A stretch of 64,000 nucleotides of DNA, taken from Caldisericota bacterium (GTDB lineage: Bacteria; Caldisericota; Caldisericia; Cryosericales; Cryosericaceae). The notes below the pieces were generated by a model. That model did no database searches. It saw nothing but the letters and a program-made list of their open reading frames with translations, and was not told where the DNA came from. This document shows positions 25,867 through 34,002 of this stretch, piece after piece. Position 1 is the first letter of the stretch. Each line of letters opens with the position of its first letter. Both the position numbers and the translations under genes were made by a program. The stretch lies in the NCBI GenBank assembly GCA_026390285.1, contig JAPLGH010000046.1, positions 1 to 64,000 of the forward strand. Direction: 5' to 3'.

Positions 25867-25914
25867 TGTCAAGAGGGGACTTGACTAAGTTTCCTAACAT
25901 TGCAACAATATGTT
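25867..25914. promoter_or_regulatory. Divergent control region for ArsR (25916) and permease genes
   Basis: TTGACA on the minus strand (25867-25872) faces the permease genes and TTGACT on the plus strand (25881-25886) faces arsR. An AACAT/ATGTT dyad (25896-25900, 25910-25914) reaches the arsR start. The -10 boxes are poor. Confidence 0.35.
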
Positions 25915-25915
25915 C

Positions 25916-26263
25916 ATGACGGAACAAGAGAGAATGCACTGTGAACTGACAGCACATATGTTCAAGGCTATGGCACACCCCGTACGTGTCTTCCTGCTGG
26001 ACAAGCTCAGCGTCAGGCCCTGGTGTGTCTGCGAGCTGGCCGCTGAAGCGGGGGTCGACAAGTCCGTAGCGTCCAAGCACCTGTCCATGCTGAGAGAAGC
26101 TGGGCTTGTTGAATCTACGAGACGTGGTACTCAGATAGAGTACTCGCTGAGTGCACCATGTGTTCTGGAACTGGCGTCGTGCGCCGAGGGGACCGTGCTG
26201 ACAAACAGGAAGAAATCCCTGGGTATCAACCCGGATTCGGAAGCCCAGGGTAACGCTCGCTGA
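25916..26263 (+). CDS. arsR: ArsR-family metalloregulator
   Basis: A 115-residue winged-helix protein. FKAMAHPVRVFLLDKL leads, CVCELAAEAGVDKSVASKHL gives the CxC metal-binding helix and recognition helix, and CVLELASCAEG near the C terminus adds cysteines. No ribosome site precedes either ATG (25910 or 25916), so translation may be leaderless. It is divergent from the permease pair and probably represses it. Confidence 0.85.
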   Translation: MTEQERMHCELTAHMFKAMAHPVRVFLLDKLSVRPWCVCELAAEAGVDKSVASKHLSMLREAGLVESTRRGTQIEYSLSAPCVLELASCAEGTVLTNRKKSLGINPDSEAQGNAR

Positions 26264-26322
26264 CTCCCGGTTGCTCTTGCACTGGGACGACAACGGCGCT
26301 CGTTCCTCCACGCAAAACCCGA

Positions 26323-26362
26323 CAGGCTGCCAACCGTCTCATGATGCCAGGCAGCCTGCTTT
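26323..26362. terminator. Bidirectional hairpin between arsR and the arsA operon end
   Basis: CAGGCTGCC (26323-26331) pairs with GGCAGCCTG (26350-26358) across an 18-nt loop, followed by CTTTGCCCC. It lies between convergent genes. Confidence 0.5.
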
Positions 26363-26382
26363 GCCCCTACTATATCAGCGAG

Positions 26383-26766
26383 TCAGCGTGCTGTCCCGAC
26401 TCGGTCCTTCTTGCCAGTGAGGAGTTCTCGTATCTTGACGTAGAACAGGTCATTCGAGATGCCGCCATAGAATGACCACTTGCCATTCAGCGCTGTCAGA
26501 GGCAGCGAGTATCCAGTTTCGAAAAGTCGCCGGACTTCGTCGACCATCGGGTCGGTGTCCTTGATGACGTCGATGAACCTCAGTGAGCACTGCTCCTTGA
26601 TGTCGCTCGCATCGAGGGACGTCCTCAGACTGTCGAACATCTCACCCATTGTCGGAGTTGGCGCAGCGCCCGGGCCACACCCGCCCCCGCCGCACCCGCA
26701 CGACGAGGCTGCCGGAGCCTCGTCCCAGATTCCATAGACCTCGATTTGAACAGTAGTCTCTGCCAT
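26383..26766 (-). CDS. Conserved protein of unknown function in the ars operon, Cys/Gly-rich motif
   Basis: A 127-residue protein. After EVYGIWDE comes a flexible CGCGGGGCGPG segment (residues about 23-33) with three cysteines, then an alpha/beta part ending LPLTALNGKWSFYGGISNDL, which resembles a thioredoxin-fold C terminus. It is last in the arsR-arsD-arsA-arsA operon, and its start overlaps the arsA stop by one base (TAATG). A metal(loid)-carrier role beside ArsD is reasonable but unproven. Confidence 0.65.
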   Translation of the reverse strand: MAETTVQIEVYGIWDEAPAASSCGCGGGGCGPGAAPTPTMGEMFDSLRTSLDASDIKEQCSLRFIDVIKDTDPMVDEVRRLFETGYSLPLTALNGKWSFYGGISNDLFYVKIRELLTGKKDRVGTAR

Positions 26767-27674
26767 TATGCAATCCCTCCAAATACGATTTTGTCCAGCA
26801 TGTCGAGCTTATCGATGCCGCGAATGTCACTATCCATCAGTGGAACCCGGAGCAATTCAGCTCCGGCAAAGCGTCGTCGCATATCATCCAGGTATCCCAG
26901 TTGCAGCTGTCTCCGTTTCTGGAAGAAGGGCGTCGTCGCCTGTTCCTCGGCAATCAACAGGTTTGCCACCACGAGCTGCGTGGCCACACCAATTGCAGCC
27001 AATTCCTGAGATGCGCGGTACGCTTCGAGAATCGGGGTACTCTCGGGATACATGACGAAACTGAACGTCGTCAGCTCAGGATCTCGCATTGCGCTGACCG
27101 CATGGTCGAACCGGTCTTTCTGCTGACGATCTCCTGCGGACATCGCTTCGGTGGCGCCGGTGGCCTTGAGCCTGATCTGCTCGCTCCAATCAAGGGGGAG
27201 CTCAAGCAGCCGCAGGGTGTGCCCCGTCGGTGCGGTATCAAAGACGATGACGTCGAATCCCGGAGTGCTCGACAAGTCGATGAAGCGCTGAAACGCCGCC
27301 ATCTCTTCGGTGCAGGGAGAGGCCAGTTCCTCGGTCATCGTGCGAATCGTGTCCTCGTCGAACTTGGCCCGCGCATCGTCGAGAATACCCTTTTTGTAGT
27401 CCTCGGTCGCCTGCTTCTGATCGATCTTGGCGGCGAACAACCCCGGGACGCCATCGATAACCTCTACCTGATCCGTCACGTTCTTGCCAAGCACACTTCC
27501 GGTATGTGCTGCGGGGTCCGTGGTAAGGAGCAGGGTCCGGTACCCTTGTCGGGCTGCGTGTACGGCGGTCAGGCATGCCATGGTCGTCTTCCCCACGCCG
27601 CCCTTGCCCGCAAAGAATACCTGTCGAGAAGACCCCTTTGCGCTCGGACGCAACAAGCTCTCGATGTCATCCAT
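26766..27674 (-). CDS. arsA: ArsA ATPase, half-size (second)
   Basis: A 302-residue SIMIBI ATPase: FFAGKGGVGKTTMACL (deviant Walker A), TTDPAAH, FDTAPTGHTLRLLELP (the ArsA switch) and PFFQKRRQLQLGYLD. Classical ArsA has two halves in one chain. Here two separate genes encode single halves, so a heterodimer is likely. The chosen start lies behind GGAGG and overlaps the upstream arsA by 8 nt. It would power metalloid(III) export with a permease from the neighbouring cluster. Confidence 0.88.
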   Translation of the reverse strand: MDDIESLLRPSAKGSSRQVFFAGKGGVGKTTMACLTAVHAARQGYRTLLLTTDPAAHTGSVLGKNVTDQVEVIDGVPGLFAAKIDQKQATEDYKKGILDDARAKFDEDTIRTMTEELASPCTEEMAAFQRFIDLSSTPGFDVIVFDTAPTGHTLRLLELPLDWSEQIRLKATGATEAMSAGDRQQKDRFDHAVSAMRDPELTTFSFVMYPESTPILEAYRASQELAAIGVATQLVVANLLIAEEQATTPFFQKRRQLQLGYLDDMRRRFAGAELLRVPLMDSDIRGIDKLDMLDKIVFGGIA

Positions 27675-28554
27675 TGCTCGTCCCTCCCTGAAACAGCATC
27701 GGCGCGACCCTGCGGAACATCGCCAGCCCTCTGATCTCACTGTCCAATAGCTCCATCGTCTGCACAGGGGTACCCGCATACAACTGCCTGGCACGCTCCA
27801 GATACGTCAGCTGCATGTCACGTCGTTTCCGGAAGAAAGGATACACCGCCTCAGCCCCGGGGACAAGCCCGTTTACGATGATGCTCGACGTCGCAACGCC
27901 CAAAGCTGCTAGCTCCGTAACCGAACGTGACGTCTCCTCAAGAGATGTCTGCTCTGCCTGCATCACGAAGATGAACTTCGTCCGGCTTGTGTCTCGGAGC
28001 CGGGCTATCGCGTCATCGTACTTCTTCTTGCTCTCCTGAATCAGGGCGACGGGTCCCATACATGTCTGGCCGCTCCCTTGCGCGCTGTCCTTGATGTGCT
28101 TGCTCCACTCGATCGGAAGCTCCAGAAGCCGCAGCGTATGTCCCGTCGGCGCCGTGTCAAAGATGATAACATCCCAATTCTCATCCTCCATGAAATCGGT
28201 GAACTTGTCGAATGAGGCCATCTCCTCTGTGCATGGACCACTCAGCTGCTCCTCGACAACCCTCAGCATCTCGTCGTCAAAGAGCCCGCGCATGGGAGCC
28301 AGTGACCGCTCCTTGTATTCGCGGGTGGCCTCGTCCGGGTCGATCTCCATGGCCCAGAGATTCGGGACGCCGGTGATAGGCGTCACATGGTGGCCTATGG
28401 GCTGCTCAAACACGTCAGCCAGGTTCGATGCCGGGTCGGTCGTGACAATGAGCGTCCTCTTGCCCTGGTCTGCGTGGTAGACGGCTGTCGTGGAGGCCAT
28501 TGAGGTCTTGCCGACGCCTCCCTTGCCTGAGAAGAAAATGTACTCTGGATTCAT
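27667..28554 (-). CDS. arsA: ArsA ATPase, half-size (first)
   Basis: A 295-residue ATPase: FFSGKGGVGKTSMAS, TTDPASNLADVF, FDTAPTGHTLRLLELP and PFFRKRRDMQLTYLE. It is about as similar to the next gene as expected for ancient halves of an ArsA dimer. It overlaps arsD by 4 nt upstream and the second arsA by 8 nt downstream. Confidence 0.88.
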   Translation of the reverse strand: MNPEYIFFSGKGGVGKTSMASTTAVYHADQGKRTLIVTTDPASNLADVFEQPIGHHVTPITGVPNLWAMEIDPDEATREYKERSLAPMRGLFDDEMLRVVEEQLSGPCTEEMASFDKFTDFMEDENWDVIIFDTAPTGHTLRLLELPIEWSKHIKDSAQGSGQTCMGPVALIQESKKKYDDAIARLRDTSRTKFIFVMQAEQTSLEETSRSVTELAALGVATSSIIVNGLVPGAEAVYPFFRKRRDMQLTYLERARQLYAGTPVQTMELLDSEIRGLAMFRRVAPMLFQGGTSNG

Positions 28555-28865
28555 GCGTTCCCTCCGTCCAGCGCAGCTCTCATCTCGCTGTAGGATGGGT
28601 ACTCCATGGTCTTGACAACCTTGCCGTCGACGGTGGTCACCGGAAGGATCTTCTTGCCGTTGCCAGTGACGAGCTTGTAGACGTCGGCATTGTCGCGGAA
28701 CTTGAACGGCTGCTGATTGATCGCGTACCGTTCGACGATCATACCGGGCTCTTCCCCCTGAAGACGTTTCAGGTCCTCATTGAGCCGAACGAGACGTTCA
28801 TCGACCGACGGGCCGCACAGCCCGGTCGTACAGCACATGGGTGGTTCATAGAACTCGATTTTCAA
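28551..28865 (-). CDS. arsD: ArsD arsenic metallochaperone
   Basis: A 104-residue protein. EFYEPPMCCTTGLCGPSVDE holds the vicinal Cys pair and the third Cys that bind As(III) in ArsD (here residues 11, 12 and 17), followed by PVTTVDGKVV near the C terminus. It hands metalloid to the ArsA halves encoded next. It lacks the extra C-terminal cysteine pairs of plasmid ArsD, which are not required. Confidence 0.9.
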   Translation of the reverse strand: MKIEFYEPPMCCTTGLCGPSVDERLVRLNEDLKRLQGEEPGMIVERYAINQQPFKFRDNADVYKLVTGNGKKILPVTTVDGKVVKTMEYPSYSEMRAALDGGNA

Positions 28866-28898
28866 CGCAACCTCCTTGAGGATACATATGACTAGTTT

Positions 28899-29321
28899 CT
28901 ACTTGCCTGTACGGGACTTTTGGGAGTGATGGTCAGCCCAATGCCGTCCAGCGGGCATAGGTCTGGTGACCACATTACAGACGAACGGAGGAGTATCTGC
29001 CAGGCGGCTCCGGTCGTCGGGAAACTGCGTGTGGACCTGGTCCATGAGAAGAGATACAAACGCGAGGGTCTCGGGTGGAAGGTCGTCGCGAATTGCATAC
29101 AGCGTCCAGTAGCTCCGCTTGGAGGTCATCAGGAGTCCCGCTTCAAGAAGAACACGCACATGGTCCGAAACGGTCGCCTGCGACAGACTCAAGGCAACTT
29201 TCAGCTCACAGACGCACAAAGCGCGCACACCGAGCACACCGACAATGCGCGACCGTGTCTCGTCTCCCAGCGCCTTCGCAACCGAAATCCTGTCAAGCAT
29301 CCCTGTACTCGTCATCTGCAT
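28899..29321 (-). CDS. arsR: ArsR-family repressor of the ars operon
   Basis: A 140-residue winged-helix regulator: ISVAKALGDETRSRIVGVLG, LCVCELKVALSLSQATVSDH (CxC sensor plus recognition helix). It is first in the operon. The second ATG is chosen because GGAG lies 7 nt upstream. A consensus promoter and a perfect dyad just upstream show autoregulation. Confidence 0.9.
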   Translation of the reverse strand: MQMTSTGMLDRISVAKALGDETRSRIVGVLGVRALCVCELKVALSLSQATVSDHVRVLLEAGLLMTSKRSYWTLYAIRDDLPPETLAFVSLLMDQVHTQFPDDRSRLADTPPFVCNVVTRPMPAGRHWADHHSQKSRTGK

Positions 29322-29333
29322 CGCCATTCTCCG

Positions 29334-29384
29334 ATTATATCGTTATGTACCGATATAATATACGTCGATGCTCTGGGGTGTCAA
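29334..29384 (-). promoter_or_regulatory. arsR-arsDAA promoter with ArsR operator
   Basis: On the minus strand TTGACA (29379-29384), 16-bp spacer, TATATT (29357-29362). A perfect 9-bp inverted repeat, ATTATATCG-N8-CGATATAAT (29334-29359), overlaps the -10 box and the start of transcription, as for ArsR repressors. The remainder of the gap to 29661 shows no further element I can support. Confidence 0.85.
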
Positions 29385-29661
29385 GAACGTGCCGTCTTCT
29401 TCTTTCAGGGACGGGAGATCATGGAACCTTCCCATGTTTGTGACGGACTAGTTCCAGGCAGGAGTCGGGTCTCCGGAATGACCACTGGTACAAACCATCC
29501 CGGGAAGTTGCAATGTTCCGGAAGACGATGACACTTAGGGTAGAGTATTGCTGAACCCGTTATCCGGTCCGGGGCGCACATTCCGCGAACGCCCGGACAA
29601 TCGGTCGAGTCGGTCCTCTAGGCGCCATCGCGCTCTGGAACGCGCAAGGGAGACGAAGTCG

Positions 29662-30033
29662 ATGAACCGTCCACGTGCAGGTGTCGTGCTTGTTCGGATC
29701 GCACGCATTCTCATGATCGCATTCATCCTGTTCCTGACGATGTTCTCGCTGGACGTGTTCGAGATAGAAGCGACGCTTCTCGAGCAGCTGGGTGGGTTCG
29801 TGATGCACTCCATCCCGTCACTCGTCCTGGTCGCAGTCCTGCTGGTCTCGTGGAGGAATCCACTCCTCGGCGGCATCCTGACTCTCGCATCTGCCGCAGC
29901 GCTCGTGCTGCGCTTCCGAATTCAGGCCATTACAGAGCTTGCGACGCTGGTCCTGCCCCTGATCACCGTTGGGACACTCTTCATTGCAGCCTATCTCGCA
30001 AGTAGAAAGGGGATCTCAGGTTCCCCTTCGTAG
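29662..30033 (+). CDS. Small membrane protein (DUF7670-like)
   Basis: A 123-residue protein with four hydrophobic segments: VRIARILMIAFILFLTMFSL, HSIPSLVLVAVLLVSW, GGILTLASAAALVL and LATLVLPLITVGTLFIAAYL. Similar short four-helix proteins (LDVFE then LLEQLGGFVMHSIP) are common hypothetical proteins in Firmicutes and archaea. AAGGGAG lies upstream of the chosen ATG. It converges on hypD and has no evident partner. Confidence 0.65.
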   Translation: MNRPRAGVVLVRIARILMIAFILFLTMFSLDVFEIEATLLEQLGGFVMHSIPSLVLVAVLLVSWRNPLLGGILTLASAAALVLRFRIQAITELATLVLPLITVGTLFIAAYLASRKGISGSPS

Positions 30034-30040
30034 GGACGGC

Positions 30041-32398
30041 TCAGAATGACTGCTGTTCCGTGCGCGCGATGATCTCCTCCTGCAGGCCGGACGTCAGGTC
30101 GCAGAAGAAATCGCTGTAGCCAGCCACGCGCACGATGAGGTCACGGTACTTGTCCGGCTCGGCCTGGGCAGCACGCAGCGTGGCCACCATCACGACGTTG
30201 AACTGGATATGATGCCCACCCAGCGTGAAATAGGAACGGATCAGGTGCGTGAGCGCCCCGAGCCCCACATCCCCTTCCACCAGTGACGGCGAGAATTTCT
30301 GGTTGAGCAGGGTGCCTCCGGTACGCACATGGTCCATGCGAGATGCCGACTGGACGACCGCTGTCGGTCCCTTCCTGTCGGCTCCCTGAACAGGCGAGAT
30401 GCCGTCCGACAGTGGCTGTCCCGCCCGGCGACCGTCCGGCATCGCTCCGGTCACCGAACCAAAGTACACGTGGACCGTGGTCGACAGATAGTTCACGTGA
30501 TACGTCCCGCCCTTGGTATTGGGGCGGCCGTCGATCGCGTCGAACACCACATCAAAGAGCCGAGCAAGGATGTCGTCGGCTGCCGGGTCGTCGTTGCCGT
30601 ACTTGGGCGAGCGGTTCCACAGCATCAGCCGCGTTTTCTCATGATCCACGAAGTCGGCGTCGATGGCCGCCAGGACGTCGTCCATGGTCAAGTCCTTCTG
30701 GTCGAAGACATGCGCCTTCAGTGCAGACAGGCTGTCGGTGCAGCTCCCCGGTGCCGTGACCTGGATGTACGTCGAATTGTACCGTGGGCCACCGTCGTTG
30801 TAGTCACGCCCGCGTGCAATGCAGTCCTCCACGAACAGCGATAGGAACGGCGCCGGCATCTGCTCGGCATATAGCCGCTCGATGACGTTGTTGCCACACA
30901 CCTTGATGTCCACGAAGTGATGCAGCTGCGCTTTGAATGCTTCAAACAGCTCATCATAGCCGGCAAAGGTTCGCGGATCACCTGTGTGCAGACCGATGAC
31001 CTTGCTCGTACGTGGGTCCAGACCGTCATGCAGGGTCACTTCGAGAATCTTGGGCAGGTTCAGGTAGCCGGTGAGGATATACGCTTCACGGCCGAACGCA
31101 CCGGTTTCGACACAGCCGGAAATGCCGCCCATGCGGGCATCGACCACAGATTTTCCCTGGCGGAGGAGCTCCTCGACAACCATGTCGGCATTGAAGACGG
31201 AGGGCTGACCCCAGCCTTCGCGGATGATTGCGGCGGCACGCCTGAGGAAGCGGTCCGGATTTTTGCGGCTGAGCTGGATGTTGGAAGACGGCTGCAGCAG
31301 GTGCATGTCGTCGATGACGTCCAGCAGGAGATAGCTGACTTCGTTCACGCCGTCCGAGCCGTCGGGGCGCAGTCCACCCACATTGATGTTGGCAAAGTCT
31401 GTATACGTTCCGCTTTCGGCAGCCGTCACTCCCACTTTGGGCGGCGCAGGCTGATTGTTGAACTTGATCCAGAAGCACTCCAGGAGTTCCATGCCCGACT
31501 CGCGCGTCAGTGTTCGGTCGGCAAGCCCCTTCGCGTAGAACGGCTCCAGGTGCTGGTCGAGGCGCCCGGGACAGAACGAATCCCAGGTGTTCAGTTCGGT
31601 CACCACGCCCAGGTGCACAAACCAGTATGCCTGCAGCGCCTCGTGGAAGGTGCGCGGAGCGTGCGCCGGAACCCAGGAGCAGACCTCGGCGATGCGCAGA
31701 AGTTCCGCCCTGCGCACGAGGTCCTGCTCTGCATTGCCCATTGAACGGGCCAGAGCGGCATTGCGCTCTGCATAATTCATCATCGCGTCTGCGGCAATGG
31801 CCATAGCCACCAGCTCTTCGCGGCGCGCCGTTGCCTGAGGGTCGTTCAGGAAGTCGAGGCCGGCAACGGCGTCTGCCACCTCCACCTTCAGTTCCAGCAG
31901 TCCCTTGTGATAGATGACATCGCCCAGCACGGTATGGCCGGGCGCGCGCTGCTCCATGAACTCGGTAAACACGCCGGCTTCGTAGGCGTCCTTCCACGCA
32001 GGTTCCATCAGAACAAACATGCGGTCACGCATGGACCGCCCGTTCCATGCAGGAATGACCTCCTCCTGCTGGATGCGGCGGCCCTCGTCGTCGACCTTGT
32101 AGGAGATCTTCTCCCTCGTGTCGAGGACAGTGAGGTCCTGCATGCTGTGACAGCACAGCTCAGGGAAGGACGGCACGGCTTTGGGCGCGGGACCACGTTC
32201 GCCCACGATCAGCTCGCCAGGACCGATGAACAGCTGCTTGTGTTCAAGAATGTATTGCAGAAGGTGTGCGCGGTAGACGGGTACCGACAATCCCCGCGCC
32301 TGCCGGTCGAACTCCGTCACCAGATGCGCTCGCTCCAGGGACAGCCGGGGTACTGCGTCAAGACTCTCCTGACGCAGACGTGCAACGCGTTCGTTCAT
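30041..32398 (-). CDS. hypD: trans-4-hydroxy-L-proline dehydratase (glycyl radical enzyme)
   Basis: A 785-residue glycyl radical enzyme. GISGCVETGAFGREAYILTG has the HypD-type GCVE motif with the catalytic Cys and Glu, and VRVAGYSDFF near the C terminus is the glycyl radical loop. The segments between (NTKGGTYHVN, PLSDGISPVQGAD, HHIQFNV) agree with known HypD. The reaction is trans-4-hydroxy-L-proline to (S)-1-pyrroline-5-carboxylate plus water, cytosolic and oxygen-sensitive. Its activase gene lies immediately upstream. The product can be reduced to proline, linking to the proline-dehydrogenase-like complex near 4757-8084. GGGAGG precedes the chosen start. Confidence 0.92.
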   Translation of the reverse strand: MNERVARLRQESLDAVPRLSLERAHLVTEFDRQARGLSVPVYRAHLLQYILEHKQLFIGPGELIVGERGPAPKAVPSFPELCCHSMQDLTVLDTREKISYKVDDEGRRIQQEEVIPAWNGRSMRDRMFVLMEPAWKDAYEAGVFTEFMEQRAPGHTVLGDVIYHKGLLELKVEVADAVAGLDFLNDPQATARREELVAMAIAADAMMNYAERNAALARSMGNAEQDLVRRAELLRIAEVCSWVPAHAPRTFHEALQAYWFVHLGVVTELNTWDSFCPGRLDQHLEPFYAKGLADRTLTRESGMELLECFWIKFNNQPAPPKVGVTAAESGTYTDFANINVGGLRPDGSDGVNEVSYLLLDVIDDMHLLQPSSNIQLSRKNPDRFLRRAAAIIREGWGQPSVFNADMVVEELLRQGKSVVDARMGGISGCVETGAFGREAYILTGYLNLPKILEVTLHDGLDPRTSKVIGLHTGDPRTFAGYDELFEAFKAQLHHFVDIKVCGNNVIERLYAEQMPAPFLSLFVEDCIARGRDYNDGGPRYNSTYIQVTAPGSCTDSLSALKAHVFDQKDLTMDDVLAAIDADFVDHEKTRLMLWNRSPKYGNDDPAADDILARLFDVVFDAIDGRPNTKGGTYHVNYLSTTVHVYFGSVTGAMPDGRRAGQPLSDGISPVQGADRKGPTAVVQSASRMDHVRTGGTLLNQKFSPSLVEGDVGLGALTHLIRSYFTLGGHHIQFNVVMVATLRAAQAEPDKYRDLIVRVAGYSDFFCDLTSGLQEEIIARTEQQSF

Positions 32399-33296
32399 GC
32401 TGACCTCCCACCGACGCTTCGATGCCGGCGTCCGCGAACGCGCGCCGGATGTTCTCCATGGCTTCCGCCGAAGGAGGCTGGAGTTCGGCCAGCTCGTACG
32501 GCCTTCCAAGCCTCCGGTATTTGTCCGTCCCGATGCGGTGGTAGGGCAGCAAGTCGATCTCGCGCAGGCCCAGCCGACGCATCATCGCAACCATCAAGCC
32601 AACGTTCTCACTGTCGTCGTTGACCCCCGGTATCACGGGAAAACGTATAATGACGTGGGCATGAACCGTCGCCAGCGCTGCGAGATTTGCAAGGATTGCC
32701 TCGTTTCCCACGCCTGTCGCTTCTCCGTGCCGCGCCTGGTCCATGAGCTTGACGTCGTACAGAAACAGGTCGACCTTGTCCGCCATCCCCAGCAGTTCCC
32801 CTTGGTCAGTCATCCCGCAGGTCTCGACCGCAGTCGATATGCCTTCGTCCTGACAGGCTTCAAGCAGACTTCTCAGGAATGCCGGCTGCATGAAGGGCTC
32901 GCCACCGGAGAACGTGACGCCACCACCCGACTCCTCGAAGAACACGCGGTTCCGAACAAGCTCGCTCATTACCTCTACCACGGTCATGATCCTGCCCGCA
33001 ATCGTCCTTGCCCCGGCGAGACAGGCGTCGACACACCGTCCACATGCAGTACACGCATCGGTTGCCGCGGGTACTCCACCCACCAGGACTGCCGCGCCCG
33101 TCGGGCATGTTGTCAGGCAATCCCCACACCCGGTGCACCGTTCCACCACAATCATCAGCTCAGGGTTCGGGGTCTGACTTTCGGGGTTGTGACACCACCG
33201 GCAAGCCAGCGGACAGCCCTTGAGAAACACGACCGTGCGGATCCCCGGCCCGTCATGTAAAGCATAGTGCATGACATTGAACACCATACCACTCAT
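32358..33296 (-). CDS. HypD-activating enzyme (radical SAM, glycyl-radical activase)
   Basis: A 312-residue radical SAM protein. HYALHDGPGIRTVVFLKGCP, then LACRWCHNPES, gives the CxxxCxxC cluster site, followed by two extra 4Fe-4S sets (CTGCGDCLTTCP and CTACGRCVDACLAG) typical of activases outside pyruvate formate-lyase. SGGGVTFSGGEPFMQ is the activase signature. The start MSGMVFNV has GGAG 7 nt upstream. It overlaps hypD by 41 nt. It installs the glycyl radical on HypD by SAM cleavage. Confidence 0.9.
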   Translation of the reverse strand: MSGMVFNVMHYALHDGPGIRTVVFLKGCPLACRWCHNPESQTPNPELMIVVERCTGCGDCLTTCPTGAAVLVGGVPAATDACTACGRCVDACLAGARTIAGRIMTVVEVMSELVRNRVFFEESGGGVTFSGGEPFMQPAFLRSLLEACQDEGISTAVETCGMTDQGELLGMADKVDLFLYDVKLMDQARHGEATGVGNEAILANLAALATVHAHVIIRFPVIPGVNDDSENVGLMVAMMRRLGLREIDLLPYHRIGTDKYRRLGRPYELAELQPPSAEAMENIRRAFADAGIEASVGGQHERTRCTSASGES

Positions 33297-33457
33297 CTGT
33301 ATGCTCCACACGGCCTTTTCATGCTTGATGTCGCTTGTCGCCATTTCATCCAACCATTTTAGCACAACACACTGCAAGGTCATATTGCCCACGTGATGAC
33401 CCTTCGGCACCCCTCGCCACACCCTCTGTGGAAACAACGGTCAACCTGACTACACTG

Positions 33458-33494
33458 GAGCATGACAGCACAGCGTGCACTGTCATGCTCCACA
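33458..33494. promoter_or_regulatory. 13-bp perfect inverted repeat in the leader of the 33517 gene
   Basis: TGGAGCATGACAG (33458-33470) pairs with CTGTCATGCTCCA (33482-33494) across an 11-nt loop. It starts right at a possible -10 box TACACT (33453-33458) and ends before the ribosome site. It could be an operator or an RNA hairpin. Confidence 0.5.
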
Positions 33495-33516
33495 CCCCGT
33501 TCCTCAGGAGGGACCG

Positions 33517-34002
33517 ATGGAAGGAGAACACGTGCTGGGCGCACTCCCGGTCCAGTGGCACAAGAACTTGCTTAATATCATCCCGTGGACTATCGTGGTC
33601 ACCAACAGTCGTATCATCGTCGCCAGGCTCACACCGGAGATCCAGAAACAAGCAGTCGACGCCAAGGTAAAGGAGAAGGGAGGGGGGTTCCTCAAGCGTA
33701 TGGCGGTCGCCGCCACCAGCGGGTTCACCTTGCATGAACGGTACCTCACGATGGACCCGGAAGCCGTGATGATCGAAACGCCCGAGAACTGGTGGGTCGA
33801 CGCCCCCGGCGTCTCACAGGTCACGGTCACGCAGGGGCGCTGGGTCACGGACCACGACAACCATCGGTGGCAGAACGACCACCAGCTCGTCATCGTAACA
33901 CAGCAGGGGAAGTTCTCCTACACGTTCAAACCATTGATGAACGCCACGGACGCGGCCAACCTTCTCGCCCAGGTGTTCGGCGCGACGGTTACGCTGCGCT
34001 AG
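33517..34002 (+). CDS. Conserved protein of unknown function, PH-domain-like
   Basis: A 161-residue cytosolic protein. The layout VLGALPVQWHKNLLNIIPWT, IVVTNSRIIVARLT, then later beta strands (QLVIVTQQGKFSYTFKP) and a final helix (DAANLLAQVFG) resembles bacterial PH-like domain proteins. CAGGAGGG lies 4-5 nt upstream of the ATG. A large hairpin stands in its leader. Its stop overlaps the stop of the convergent glycosidase pseudogene by three bases. Confidence 0.55.
   Translation: MEGEHVLGALPVQWHKNLLNIIPWTIVVTNSRIIVARLTPEIQKQAVDAKVKEKGGGFLKRMAVAATSGFTLHERYLTMDPEAVMIETPENWWVDAPGVSQVTVTQGRWVTDHDNHRWQNDHQLVIVTQQGKFSYTFKPLMNATDAANLLAQVFGATVTLR

Noticed and set aside
30041..33296. Pyruvate formate-lyase or choline TMA-lyase
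   Set aside because: The active-site motif GCVE and the surrounding segments match hydroxyproline dehydratase rather than those enzymes.
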